Source of the DNA: Candidatus Proruminimicrobium quisquiliarum
GTDB lineage: Bacteria; Elusimicrobiota; Endomicrobiia; Endomicrobiales; Endomicrobiaceae
Reading direction: 5' to 3'
DNA: 64,000 nucleotides
Assembly: GCA_018433245.1 (NCBI GenBank)
Contig: JAHDRN010000009.1
Span: 124,001-188,000 of the forward strand
Below are positions 55,435 to 64,000 of this stretch, piece by piece; the stretch's first letter is position 1; every line of letters begins with the position of its first letter. The translations under genes and the position numbers were made by a program. The notes below the pieces were generated by a model. That model did no database searches and was not told the origin of the DNA. It worked only from the letters and a program-made list of their open reading frames with translations.

Positions 55435-57074
55435 AAAATATTTTGGGTATCAGCGGCGGCACAAGACCCGGCAACCAGGATTCGGCCGCAACGATCATCT
55501 CAAACGGCGAAATAACGGCGTGCGCCGAAGAAGAAAGATTTATAAGAATCAAACATGCTCCAGGGGTTTTGCCTGAAAATGCGATAATATACTGCCTGAA
55601 ACAGGCAGGATTGGATATTAAAGACGTTGACTGCGTTGTTTTTGCCGGCGCGACGTATGATTCAATGAAACAAATACTTACTAATTTTTTTAATTTTAAA
55701 TTCGGATACTGCCCGGATATTTTTTTGATAGACCATCATCTTGCACATGCGGCCTCTGCTTTTTATACAAGCGGATTTGAAAACAGTTTTATTATTACGG
55801 CGGATTTTTCGGGCGATAACAGAAGCACGGTTTTATGGTATGCGGATAAAAAAGGCATAAAAGAAATAGAAAGTTATTTAAAACCGAATTCTCTGGGGCT
55901 ATTTTATGCGGCTGTTACGCAGTATTTAGGCTTTAAGTATGATAATGATGAATGCAAAACTATGGCGTTGGCCGGCTATGATTCAAAAATTGCTTCTCTT
56001 TTCAATGATTTTTTAAAAATAAATAACGGCGGATATAATGTTAACACAAAATATTTAGATTCAAGAATAATGCCCGGCAAAACCAATCCGTCAAGACAGG
56101 AACCGTTATTTTCCGAATATTTAATAAAAACGCTCGGGCGCTCTTTTAGAAAACAGGATGAAAAAATAAACGATTTTTATTTGTCAGTCGCAAAGTCCGC
56201 TCAAACTTCTTTGGAAAAAGCGTATTTTGAACTTATAAAAAAATTAAGGAGATCACATTATACGTCAAATAATTTATGTTTAGCCGGAGGAGTGGCGCTT
56301 AACGCCGAATTGAATTCGCGGATAGCCTATTCTGATTTGTTTTCAAATATGTTTGTTCAGCCTGTTGCAAATGACGCGGGTCTTTCGTTGGGCGGAGCAT
56401 TATATATCGCAAACAAAATTAAAAGTTTAAATATAAAAAAAATGGACACTTTATATTTAGGGCCTGCTTTTTCAGATCGGCAGATCAAGCGGATTCTTCT
56501 GAAAAATAAAATAAAATATAGATATTATCCGTCGGGGATAGAAGAAATTGGGGGAAGTCTTCTTGCTGACGGGAAAATAGGAGCGATTTTTAACGGCAGA
56601 ATGGAATGCGGTCCGCGCGCGCTGGGAAACAGATCAATATTGGCAAATCCAAAAAATCCAAAGGTAAAAGATATATTAAATAAAGATTTTAAAAACAGAG
56701 AATTGTTTCAGCCGTTTGCTCCGTCGGTACTTGATGAAGATATGCATATTTATTTTGATTTGCCTAAAACAAAAGTAAACCTGGAACATATGATAGTCAA
56801 TGTAAAAGTGAAAAAAGAAAAACAAAAAGATATAATTTCGGCAGTACATATAAACAATACCGCAAGAATTCAAAATGTTAAGAAAAATATAAATCCGGTT
56901 TTTTATAAAATTTTAAGCAGTTTCAGACGGAAAACTTCAACAGGCGTTTTGCTAAATACAAGTTTAAATAAAAAAGGACAGCCTATTGCATGCGCTCCGT
57001 CGGACGCGCTTGACATATTTTATTCAACACCGTTGGATTTTATTATAATAGGCAAATATATCGTAACAAAATAA
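55431..57074 (+). CDS. Carbamoyltransferase (NodU/CmcH family)
   Basis: 547 residues from the ATG at 55431 (4-base overlap with the GT2 gene); the earlier in-frame start is rejected. N-terminal Kae1/HypF-like fold: ILGISGGTRPGNQDSAATII, DHHLAHAASAFYTSGFENSF, LCLAGGVALNAELNSRI, ANDAGLSLGGALYIAN. C-terminal carbamoyltransferase: GAIFNGRMECGPRALGNRSILANP. NodU/CmcH enzymes use carbamoyl phosphate to modify sugars or antibiotics; here a glycan or lipid is a likely acceptor. Confidence 0.93.
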   Translation: MKNILGISGGTRPGNQDSAATIISNGEITACAEEERFIRIKHAPGVLPENAIIYCLKQAGLDIKDVDCVVFAGATYDSMKQILTNFFNFKFGYCPDIFLIDHHLAHAASAFYTSGFENSFIITADFSGDNRSTVLWYADKKGIKEIESYLKPNSLGLFYAAVTQYLGFKYDNDECKTMALAGYDSKIASLFNDFLKINNGGYNVNTKYLDSRIMPGKTNPSRQEPLFSEYLIKTLGRSFRKQDEKINDFYLSVAKSAQTSLEKAYFELIKKLRRSHYTSNNLCLAGGVALNAELNSRIAYSDLFSNMFVQPVANDAGLSLGGALYIANKIKSLNIKKMDTLYLGPAFSDRQIKRILLKNKIKYRYYPSGIEEIGGSLLADGKIGAIFNGRMECGPRALGNRSILANPKNPKVKDILNKDFKNRELFQPFAPSVLDEDMHIYFDLPKTKVNLEHMIVNVKVKKEKQKDIISAVHINNTARIQNVKKNINPVFYKILSSFRRKTSTGVLLNTSLNKKGQPIACAPSDALDIFYSTPLDFIIIGKYIVTK

Positions 57075-57085
57075 GGGCGTAAATT

Positions 57086-58639
57086 ATGTTTTACAAATTA
57101 ATATTCTGTGCCGCAAGATTAATAACATTGATTTGCTGCGTTTTTTTGGGGTGGTATTTTATAAACGCCGAATTGATGTTTTCTGAAAATTTTTTCCCCT
57201 CTTTATATATGATGTTAATTCCGCAAAATGTAAATACCGGAATGTTTTTTAACATAACATTTTTATATATAGAACTGTTACAGTATTTGTCGGCGTATAT
57301 TGTTTACGGCGTATATGTTTTTTATTATGCCGGTTTAACGGGCATAGTTACATTTTTTGCCTGCCTGATTTCCAAAAAAGACAAAATTGTTGTAATAACT
57401 AATACGATTTTTATGGCTGCAGCGTACGGGCTTCTTACCATCAACAAAATTTTAGTTTGTTCTTATATATACCTTTTAATGCTTTTTTTTGTATATTTGG
57501 CAATTATATATATAAATATATATATGAAAGCTCATAATAAAATTATAAAAGAACTTCTGCTGCTGCCGATATTGGGCGAAGTGTTTTTTGGTTATCATAT
57601 TTTAAATCTGATTACACATAAATTCTATTTAGCAAAAAAAATAATATTTTTCACATTATTAAACATAGTATTTCTTTTTATACCAATATCTAAAATAAAC
57701 ATTGAAAAATCAATCCAAAGTCCAAACGAACTTGTTGCTTCAGGAGATTTTTATATAGTCAATGCCGACAGCCTTAAAAATAGAATAATAAGCAATGACA
57801 AAAGTAAAAAAGAAATAGTTGAAATTGATTTAAATTCGCAAAAAAAATTAAGATATCCTGTATCTTGCGAAGGAATGTTTGACGGAGCGGTTTATAATCA
57901 GAGCAAAAAAGAATATTATTTTTATGATGAATTTTCAGGTTCTTTATTTGTTTTAAACGATGATTTTAAATTAAAAAATATAAAACAAATAGCTGCTCCT
58001 ACAAAAGATATCCAATCCGGTCACAGAATTGTATTTGACAATGACTGCGGAATTATTATTTTAGTTTTAGAAAAAGGTAAATTATATAAATTGGATCTCA
58101 ATAATTTTGACATTATTTATTCGTCAAATATTCCGGACAGATCCGATTATGCCGTAATTAATAAGTTCAGAAAATCATGTCTTATATCTTTTTGGCTGAA
58201 AGAAAATTTTTTAATAGAGTATTCAATAGATAATAATAAAATAGAAAAAATACAAGCTCCTCTTATGCAAGGCTATATCCAGATATCTGATAAAAATGAA
58301 GAAATTTATGTAGCATATCACCAAAAAGGGCAAATATATGTTTATGATGCAAAAACATATCAGCTTAAAAGAAAAATAAAAACAAATTACGGAGTTAAAA
58401 ATATTACATATGATGATGATTTAAATATATTGATAGCGCCTTCTTATATAAAAGGTGATATTGATATGTTTTTAATGGATGGCTCGGATAATTTAATATG
58501 GCAGGGTTTTGCTGTACCTATGTTAAGAGAAGCCAGATTTGACGTAAAAAAGGAAAACTTATTTGTAAGCTCTAAATACGGACTGTACAAGATTCCTATA
58601 AACATAAAAAAAATTATAAAGTTTCACATGAAACAATAA
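57086..58639 (+). CDS. Membrane protein with C-terminal propeller-like domain
   Basis: 517 residues. Residues 1 to about 210 contain six or so membrane segments. About 290 residues follow with repeats of strand-turn-strand type (FYIVNADSLKNR, GSLFVLNDDFKLKNI, GQIYVYDAKTYQLKRKI, YDDDLNILIAPSYIKGDIDMFLMDG), suggesting a periplasmic beta-propeller. I do not recognise the family. It lies between the carbamoyltransferase and the B12 radical SAM, possibly co-transcribed. A parS-like site overlaps its last codons. Confidence 0.7.
   Translation: MFYKLIFCAARLITLICCVFLGWYFINAELMFSENFFPSLYMMLIPQNVNTGMFFNITFLYIELLQYLSAYIVYGVYVFYYAGLTGIVTFFACLISKKDKIVVITNTIFMAAAYGLLTINKILVCSYIYLLMLFFVYLAIIYINIYMKAHNKIIKELLLLPILGEVFFGYHILNLITHKFYLAKKIIFFTLLNIVFLFIPISKINIEKSIQSPNELVASGDFYIVNADSLKNRIISNDKSKKEIVEIDLNSQKKLRYPVSCEGMFDGAVYNQSKKEYYFYDEFSGSLFVLNDDFKLKNIKQIAAPTKDIQSGHRIVFDNDCGIIILVLEKGKLYKLDLNNFDIIYSSNIPDRSDYAVINKFRKSCLISFWLKENFLIEYSIDNNKIEKIQAPLMQGYIQISDKNEEIYVAYHQKGQIYVYDAKTYQLKRKIKTNYGVKNITYDDDLNILIAPSYIKGDIDMFLMDGSDNLIWQGFAVPMLREARFDVKKENLFVSSKYGLYKIPINIKKIIKFHMKQ
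58620..58635 (+). promoter_or_regulatory. parS: parS-like site 1 (AGTTTCACATGAAACA)
   Basis: Two mismatches to the TGTTTCACGTGAAACA consensus: the central G is A and the first base is A. It overlaps the end of the membrane/propeller gene. Confidence 0.75.
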
Positions 58640-58648
58640 GGCTATTAA

Positions 58649-59959
58649 ATGAAAACAATTTTGTTGATAAATCCTCCGGTTTACGATTTTGCGGCATACG
58701 ACTTATGGGCAAAACCGTTAGCTTTGCTTTATTTATCGTCAATATTAAAAAAACAAAATATAAAAATAGAGTTTTTTGATTATATGGACAGATTGTCATC
58801 TTTAATTGAAAATACGGAATCTAATGAATACGGATGCGGACATTATATAAAAGAACAGGTTGACAAACCCAAAATTATAAATGACATAAAAAGAAATTAT
58901 TTTCGTTTTGGTATTCCCAAAGATACGGCTGAAAATTATTTTAAAACTTTAAAACCGCCGAATGTTATAATAATAGGGTCTGTTATGACTTATTGGTATA
59001 TCGGAGTTAAAGAGGCGGTTAAAAGTTTAAAAAAAATATTTCCCGATACGCCGATTATACTTGGTGGAGTTTATGCAACGTTGTGTTTTGAACATGCCAA
59101 AACAATAAAAAATATTGACGATATAGTGTCCGGCGGTTTTCACGGATTAATGGCTGTATTAAGTAAATATAATATTAATATTGATATTGTTAATGATTTT
59201 TCATCTTTCCCCACTCCGGATTATTCTGTATATCCAAAATTGGAATACATGGCAGGAAGAACAAGTATGGGCTGTCCTTTTAATTGTTCTTATTGCGCTC
59301 AAAAGATTTTAAGCAACAGAACATATTCTATCAAATCAGTTGATGTGATAATAGACGAGATATATGAATTAACCGGCAAAAGAAATATTAAAAATATTGT
59401 TTTTTATGACGATGCTCTTTTTTATAATGCAAACAGACATATAAAAATATTGTTTCAACAAATATTAGATGATAACAAAATTTTTAATATACATACTCCC
59501 AACGGATTGCATGCGAAATTTATTGATGAAGAATTGGCGGATTTAATGTTTCATGTGAAACTTATAAATCCAAGATTTAGTTTGGAAACGGCAGACGAGC
59601 ATGAGCAAAAGTATAGCGACCATAAAATAACAAATCAGGAATTTAAATCGGCAATTAAAATGTTAAGAAAATCAGGTTATAATAAAGGCGAATACACGGT
59701 GTATTTATTAATAGGTCTGCCGAACCAAAATATAAACAGTATTAAGGACTCAATAAAATTTGCGCATGATTTAGGAGCAAAAATATCATTTTCGGAATAT
59801 AGCCCCATACCGTATACTGCAACTTGGGCATATATTGATGCATTTTTTAAGGAAGAACCGCTTTTTCAAAATAAAACTTATTTTTTATCACGGCAAAAAA
59901 ATTATGATGAATTGCTGGAATTAAAACAACTTGCAAAAAATTTAAATAATAAGTTATAA
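58649..59959 (+). CDS. B12-binding-type radical SAM protein
   Basis: 436 residues. N-terminal Rossmann-like domain (ILLINPPVYDFAAYDLW, IIIGSVMTYWYIG, IILGGVYATLCFEHA) and radical SAM core (RTSMGCPFNCSYCAQKI: CxxxCxxC; YDDALFYN; SLETADEHEQK). There is no evident DxHxxG. It is the fourth B12-type radical SAM in the window and is only distantly similar to the tandem pair at 11-13.8 kb. Its context with a carbamoyltransferase and an SDR suggests a modification pathway. The ATG follows the previous gene by 9 bases. Confidence 0.85.
   Translation: MKTILLINPPVYDFAAYDLWAKPLALLYLSSILKKQNIKIEFFDYMDRLSSLIENTESNEYGCGHYIKEQVDKPKIINDIKRNYFRFGIPKDTAENYFKTLKPPNVIIIGSVMTYWYIGVKEAVKSLKKIFPDTPIILGGVYATLCFEHAKTIKNIDDIVSGGFHGLMAVLSKYNINIDIVNDFSSFPTPDYSVYPKLEYMAGRTSMGCPFNCSYCAQKILSNRTYSIKSVDVIIDEIYELTGKRNIKNIVFYDDALFYNANRHIKILFQQILDDNKIFNIHTPNGLHAKFIDEELADLMFHVKLINPRFSLETADEHEQKYSDHKITNQEFKSAIKMLRKSGYNKGEYTVYLLIGLPNQNINSIKDSIKFAHDLGAKISFSEYSPIPYTATWAYIDAFFKEEPLFQNKTYFLSRQKNYDELLELKQLAKNLNNKL
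59547..59562 (+). promoter_or_regulatory. parS: parS-like site 2 (TGTTTCATGTGAAACT)
   Basis: The GTTTCACATGAAAC core in reverse orientation, inside the radical SAM gene. Confidence 0.7.
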
Positions 59960-59975
59960 TGTTTCACATGAAACA
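59960..59975 (+). promoter_or_regulatory. parS: parS-like site 3 (TGTTTCACATGAAACA)
   Basis: Differs from the consensus only at one central base. It lies between the radical SAM gene and the SDR gene. Confidence 0.8.
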
Positions 59976-59993
59976 TAAAGAAACGGAGTATTC

Positions 59994-60719
59994 ATGAATC
60001 ACAATGAGTATGCCTTGATTACCGGAGCCAGCAGAGGAATAGGAGCAAGTATCGCAAAACAACTTGCAAAAGACGGATATGATATTTTGCTTAATTATAA
60101 ATCAAATAATTCCAAAGCTAAAAAAGTCTGTCGCGAGATACAAAAACTCGGCAGAAAATGCGAATTGCTTAAATTTGACGTTTCCGACTCAAAATCGACG
60201 ATGTTAAAATTAAAACCGCATATAAAAAATAAAAAAATAAAAATATTGGTTAATAATGCGTCTCACAGAGTTAAAAAATCATTTTTGAAAACTACGGAAA
60301 AAGATTGGAACGGGATTGTAGACGTTGTATTAGGCGGTTTTTATAATTTAACGAAAAATGTTTTGCCGAATATGATAGTAAATAAAGGCGGCAAAATAAT
60401 CAATATAACTTCAATAGGCGCATTCAGTGCAGACGTTAACGTAGGATATGCGGCCGCAAAAGCCGGACTGGTAGGCGCCACAAGAGCATTGGCGAATGAA
60501 GTAAAAAAAAGAAATATTCTCGTCAATGCGATAGCTCCGGGCCCTATATATACCGATTACTTCGGCGATAAAACAAGAGAGGAAGCTTCGTTAGCTGCAG
60601 GCGGCAATAAAATAGGAGAACCTGAAGATATAGCCAATATTGTTTCTTTTTTATGTTCGGATAAAGCAAATTACATAAACGGACAAATTATTCACGTAAA
60701 CGGCGGCATGTATATATAA
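59994..60719 (+). CDS. Short-chain dehydrogenase/reductase (FabG-like)
   Basis: 241 residues. NAD(P) motif ITGASRGIGASIAKQL, NNASHRV, INITSIGAFSAD with the catalytic Ser, YAAAKAGL with Tyr and Lys, GPIYTDYFGD and NGQIIHVNGGMYI. Closest to 3-oxoacyl-ACP reductase or sugar reductases; the biosynthetic substrate is unknown. RBS ACGGAG. Confidence 0.9.
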   Translation: MNHNEYALITGASRGIGASIAKQLAKDGYDILLNYKSNNSKAKKVCREIQKLGRKCELLKFDVSDSKSTMLKLKPHIKNKKIKILVNNASHRVKKSFLKTTEKDWNGIVDVVLGGFYNLTKNVLPNMIVNKGGKIINITSIGAFSADVNVGYAAAKAGLVGATRALANEVKKRNILVNAIAPGPIYTDYFGDKTREEASLAAGGNKIGEPEDIANIVSFLCSDKANYINGQIIHVNGGMYI

Positions 60720-60737
60720 ACAAATTAAAAATTTGCC

Positions 60738-61778
60738 ATGAAAACAACTAATTACATAACAAATCTTCTGGAACTGTCAAATAAAAGCTGCAAATTGAAA
60801 TCCAAGCCGCAATTTTTACAAATTTTCATTACTACAAATTGTAACTTAAAATGTATAATGTGCTGCAACGGTTTTGAAAACAGGGACAAATATCTTGCCT
60901 ACGAAGTAATTGCCGAAATACTAAAAGATAATCAACAGTTAACGGCGGTTGAATGGATCGGCGGCGAGCCGTTAATGCATCCTGATTTTGAAAAGTTGCT
61001 GGATTTAGCTCATAATCTCAGAATAAAACAAATTTTAGTTACAAACGGATTACTTTTAAATAAAAGATTAATAAAAAAACTTATTGAATACAATGTTGAT
61101 CTGACAATATCAATCCATGCGCCCCGCAAACAAGTTTATGAAAAAATACAACAAGGGGCAGATTTTGAAAAACTGTTAAAAAATATAAAAACTCTTACCG
61201 ATTTTAAACAAAAAAAAGCGCCTGAATTATTGACGGTAAATTATGTTGTTTTAAAACAAAATTATCAGTATCTGGGCGAGATGATAAAATTTTTAACAAA
61301 ATACGGCGTAAAAAATATATTTTTTGAATCAGATATTACAAACGGAGCCGACAGCATTCTTAACGACGGTAAAATAAAAAAAATATTGCCGGATATTTTA
61401 AAAAAAATAAAAGAAAAAGCCTTAAAAAATAAAATAAATGTTTTTATAGACGATAAATTTATTAAACCGGAACCGGTAAAAAAACTTAAAATATCAAAAG
61501 ATGAATTTTATTGTCTGGTGCCTTGGATATCGTCGTGCATAGAAGTAAACGGCGACGTAAAAAATTCTATTTTTTGCGGTGTAAAAACCGGCAATATATT
61601 TAAAAATAGTTTTAATAAGATTTGGAACTCAAAAAAATCAATGCAAATAAGAAAAAATATGTCAGCAAAAAAAATAAATTTGTCAAAAGAATGCGGAAAA
61701 TGCGCCGATATGCATGTTATTACAAAAATGTACAGGGCATTGGACAGATTTACAAAAGTTTTGATAAGAAATTATTAA
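60738..61778 (+). CDS. Radical SAM protein with SPASM-like C-terminus
   Basis: 346 residues. The core has ITTNCNLKCIMCCNGFEN (CxxxCxxC), WIGGEPLMHPDF and TISIHAPRKQVYE. The C-terminal part has CLVPWISSCIEVNGDV and a distal CGKCADMH, as in SPASM/twitch auxiliary clusters. Such enzymes modify peptides, sugars or cofactors. It follows the SDR by 18 bases and precedes parA by 19. Confidence 0.87.
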   Translation: MKTTNYITNLLELSNKSCKLKSKPQFLQIFITTNCNLKCIMCCNGFENRDKYLAYEVIAEILKDNQQLTAVEWIGGEPLMHPDFEKLLDLAHNLRIKQILVTNGLLLNKRLIKKLIEYNVDLTISIHAPRKQVYEKIQQGADFEKLLKNIKTLTDFKQKKAPELLTVNYVVLKQNYQYLGEMIKFLTKYGVKNIFFESDITNGADSILNDGKIKKILPDILKKIKEKALKNKINVFIDDKFIKPEPVKKLKISKDEFYCLVPWISSCIEVNGDVKNSIFCGVKTGNIFKNSFNKIWNSKKSMQIRKNMSAKKINLSKECGKCADMHVITKMYRALDRFTKVLIRNY

Positions 61779-61797
61779 TCTTATTAAGGGGATATCT

Positions 61798-62574
61798 ATG
61801 AGCAAGGTTATCGCAATAGCAAATCAAAAGGGCGGCGTAGGAAAAACCACTACGGCAATTAATCTGGCATCAAGTCTGGCTCATTTAGGGCAGGAGTGTT
61901 TGTTAATTGATATGGATCCTCAGTCAAACACAACCAGCGGGCTCGGTATAGATTTTACCGGAATAAAAAAATCAATTTACAATGTGCTTATAGATGAAGT
62001 TGCGCTGGAAGACGTATTAGTTACTACCGAGGTGGATTGGCTTGATATTGCGCCCGCAACGGTAGATTTAAGCGGCGCGGAAATAGAGCTTGTCAATATG
62101 GATAAAAGAGAAGAAAAATTAAAATTGGCGCTTGAAAAATTTCAGAAAGTTTACAAATACATTATTATAGATTGTCCGCCGTCGCTCGGTCTTTTGACTA
62201 TAAATGCTTTGGTCGCGGCCGATACGGTTATAATCCCTATGCAATGCGAATTTTTTGCTTTACAGGGGTTGGGGCAGCTGTCAAAAACAATATTTGCTTT
62301 AATGCAGCATTATAATTTGGAACTGGAAGGCGTTTTATTTACAATGTTTAACAACCAGACGAATCTCTCGCATCAGGTCGCAGAAGAAGTTACAAAACAT
62401 TTCGGAGATAAAGTTTATAAAACAAAAATTCCGAGAACGGTCAAACTGGCCGAGGCTCCGAGTTTCGGCAAGCCTATTATGATTTACGATAAGTCGTGCA
62501 AAGGCACCGAAGCGTATTTGGATCTGGCATGGGAATTTTTATCAAAGCAAAATTTACCTGAGGAGAAAAAATAA
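61798..62574 (+). CDS. parA: Chromosome partitioning ATPase ParA (Soj)
   Basis: 258 residues. Deviant Walker A KGGVGKTT (11-18), switch I DMDPQSNTTSGLG, Walker B IIDCPPSLGLLTINA, and the family C-terminal GKPIMIYDKSCKGTEAYL. It drives segregation of ParB-parS complexes near the origin. RBS AAGGGG. Its stop codon shares one base with the parB start. Confidence 0.97.
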   Translation: MSKVIAIANQKGGVGKTTTAINLASSLAHLGQECLLIDMDPQSNTTSGLGIDFTGIKKSIYNVLIDEVALEDVLVTTEVDWLDIAPATVDLSGAEIELVNMDKREEKLKLALEKFQKVYKYIIIDCPPSLGLLTINALVAADTVIIPMQCEFFALQGLGQLSKTIFALMQHYNLELEGVLFTMFNNQTNLSHQVAEEVTKHFGDKVYKTKIPRTVKLAEAPSFGKPIMIYDKSCKGTEAYLDLAWEFLSKQNLPEEKK

Positions 62575-63434
62575 TGTCAAAACAGAAATTAGGAAGAGGG
62601 TTGGATGCAATATTGTCTCCGCTTACGGCTCATAAACAAAGCGAAAGCGCCGGCAATTTCATAAATATAGGCATCAATAAAATTAAACCGAACAGCCAGC
62701 AGCCGAGAAGAAATTTTGACGAGTCAAAATTGGAAGAATTAGCTGATTCAATAAAAGAAAACGGGCTGATAGAACCGATAATCGTAACAAAATCAATAGT
62801 TCCGGGCGAATATGAATTAATAGCCGGCGAAAGAAGGTTAAGGGCCGTAAAATTGGCGGGATTAAAAGAAATCAAGGCGATAATAACAAACCCAGCTTCC
62901 GACAAAGAAAGATTGGATTTGGCGTTAATTGAAAATTTACAGAGAGAAGATTTAAATCCGATAGAAGAGGCTCTTGCTTATAAAAAATATCAGGAAGAAT
63001 ATCAGTATACTCAGGAGCAGATTGCGCAAGCGGTGAAAAAATCACGTTCGGTAATTACAAATACAATGAGATTATTGAATCTCCCCGATGATGTTCGGGA
63101 TTTAATATCAACAGGCAAAATATCGGCAGGCCACGGCAGAATGCTGGCAAGCATAGATGACGAACAAAAAATTCAGGAATTGGTAAAGCAAATTTTAGAA
63201 AACGGTTTAAGCGTGCGTGAAATAGAATCTGCGGTTAATTTGACAAAGAAAGCTAAACTGCCGAAAGAAAGATTCGCAGGGCAGGATATAGAAGTTATAA
63301 ATCTTACGGAAGACCTTCAAAGGTTGTACGGAACGAAGGTTCAAATAACAGGAAACGGTAAAAAAGGCAAAGTGATTTTTGAATATACAAACTTACAGGA
63401 ATTGGAAAGAATATCAAATATGTTGAAAAAGTAA
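62574..63434 (+). CDS. parB: Chromosome partitioning protein ParB (Spo0J)
   Basis: 286 residues. N-terminal LGRGLDAIL; the ParB/Srx CTPase domain with QPRRNFDESKLEELADSI, GLIEPIIV, AGERRLRAVKLAGLKEI and ENLQREDLNPIEEALAY; and the helix-turn-helix in YTQEQIAQAVKKSRSVITNT. C-terminal dimerisation domain. It binds parS; three near-consensus sites lie 2.6 to 3.9 kb upstream. Confidence 0.96.
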   Translation: MSKQKLGRGLDAILSPLTAHKQSESAGNFINIGINKIKPNSQQPRRNFDESKLEELADSIKENGLIEPIIVTKSIVPGEYELIAGERRLRAVKLAGLKEIKAIITNPASDKERLDLALIENLQREDLNPIEEALAYKKYQEEYQYTQEQIAQAVKKSRSVITNTMRLLNLPDDVRDLISTGKISAGHGRMLASIDDEQKIQELVKQILENGLSVREIESAVNLTKKAKLPKERFAGQDIEVINLTEDLQRLYGTKVQITGNGKKGKVIFEYTNLQELERISNMLKK

Positions 63435-63442
63435 CACACGGA

Positions 63443-63451
63443 TGTGCATAA
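63443..63451 (-). promoter_or_regulatory. DnaA box TTATGCACA (minus)
   Basis: Perfect TTATNCACA. A second identical box on the same strand is at 63577-63585, and TAATCCACA (one mismatch) at 63624-63632. All lie between parB and the helicase gene. Confidence 0.65.
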
Positions 63452-63638
63452 GTGGCGTTAAATCGCAACAATATGTTAAGTTTGCCTCAAAAACAATATA
63501 ATAAAATAATTGAAAAATCAATTAGTTTTTTAAAAGAAGACGAAAAACAGTAAAATAGAGACGCTTGTTGACAAGTTGTGCATAAAAACAAAAAGATATA
63601 AAAAAAATATTGACAAATAAGGATAATCCACATCTGCC

Positions 63639-64000
63639 ATGACTATAGAATTTAATGAAGATTTTATAAAAGCCCAACAATTAATAACCGAAACAAATGA
63701 TAATATTTTCATTACCGGTAAAGCCGGAACAGGAAAGACCACTTTTCTTAAAGAATGCATAAAAAAATGCGGTAAAAAAACAGTTATACTTGCTCCGACA
63801 GGAGTAGCCGCATTAAATTCAGGCGGAGAAACGATACATTCTTTCTTTAAATTTAAAACAGATATAACTCTTGCAAAAATATCAAAAAAGAAAAAGCAGG
63901 AAATGTATAAAAACATAGATACAATAGTTATAGACGAAGCGTCAATGTTAAGAGCCGATCTGTTGGACTGCATTGATAAATTTTTAAGGCTTAACGGGAG
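63639..64000 (+). CDS. PIF1/RecD-like helicase (partial, cut by window edge)
   Basis: The first 120 residues: MTIEFNEDFIKAQQLITETN, Walker A FITGKAGTGKTTFLKECI, LAPTGVAALNSGGETIHSFFKF and IDTIVIDEASMLRADLLD (Walker B with DEAS). This is the PIF1-like branch of superfamily 1B helicases, which unwind 5'-3'. No Shine-Dalgarno is obvious. The rest lies beyond the window. Confidence 0.85.
   Translation, partial: MTIEFNEDFIKAQQLITETNDNIFITGKAGTGKTTFLKECIKKCGKKTVILAPTGVAALNSGGETIHSFFKFKTDITLAKISKKKKQEMYKNIDTIVIDEASMLRADLLDCIDKFLRLNG

Overview
This window looks like the replication-origin region of a low-GC, diderm (Gram-negative type), probably anaerobic bacterium. Diderm features are a TonB-dependent receptor, an OmpA-family protein, a SurA-like chaperone pair and a long GyrB with the TOPRIM-side insertion. 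Anaerobic, fermentative features are pyruvate phosphate dikinase, an indolepyruvate:ferredoxin oxidoreductase operon and many radical SAM enzymes. The combination reminds me of Elusimicrobiota (Endomicrobium/Elusimicrobium relatives). That is an impression from memory, not a search result.

Layout. 1-3.8 kb (minus): sugar epimerase, ankyrin protein, dprA, topA (cut by the window edge). 3.9-6.1 kb: UvrD/PcrA helicase. 6.2-13.8 kb: a surface-sugar cluster in two convergent operons (GDP-mannose dehydratase plus a B12-type radical SAM; then two tandem B12 radical SAMs, a cupin, a methyltransferase and a PLP sugar aminotransferase). 13.9-16.1 kb: nikR and a TonB receptor with a visible promoter and putative NikR operator. 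16.2-19.7 kb: tRNA-Pro, an SGNH-like membrane protein, an orphan substrate-binding protein and a GT21-like glycosyltransferase.

19.7-28.8 kb is an accessory/defence island: an AbiE-type toxin-antitoxin pair, a HigBA-type pair, a KAP P-loop NTPase, a protein with seven 18-residue repeats and a probable HEPN RNase domain, and a type IIG-like restriction-methylation protein. The toxin-antitoxin modules are separated by degenerate copies of the 5' end of the glycosyltransferase gene. The restriction gene sits between two related non-coding repeats. The island ends at a tRNA cluster (Lys, Val, Cys).

28.9-36.2 kb (plus): ppdK, an OmpA-like protein, a PqqD-like protein, two parvulin foldases and pdxA. 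36.3-44.5 kb: dnaA, dnaN, dciA (DUF721), gyrB, gyrA, with DnaA boxes on both sides of dnaA; recF is absent between dnaN and gyrB. 44.6-47.7 kb: two paralogous membrane glycosyltransferases. 47.8-51.8 kb: iorA, iorB, a phenylacetate-CoA ligase family gene and a double-ACT protein, which together suggest oxidation of aromatic 2-oxo acids to acyl-CoA.

51.8-61.8 kb (plus): a spermidine-synthase-like membrane protein, a HAD phosphatase, a GT2 enzyme, a NodU/CmcH-like carbamoyltransferase, a membrane/propeller protein, a B12 radical SAM, an SDR reductase and a SPASM-type radical SAM, possibly a modification or glycan pathway. Inside this stretch are three near-consensus parS-like sites, and parA-parB follow at 61.8-63.4 kb. 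The window ends in a PIF1/RecD-type helicase preceded by DnaA-box-like sequences.
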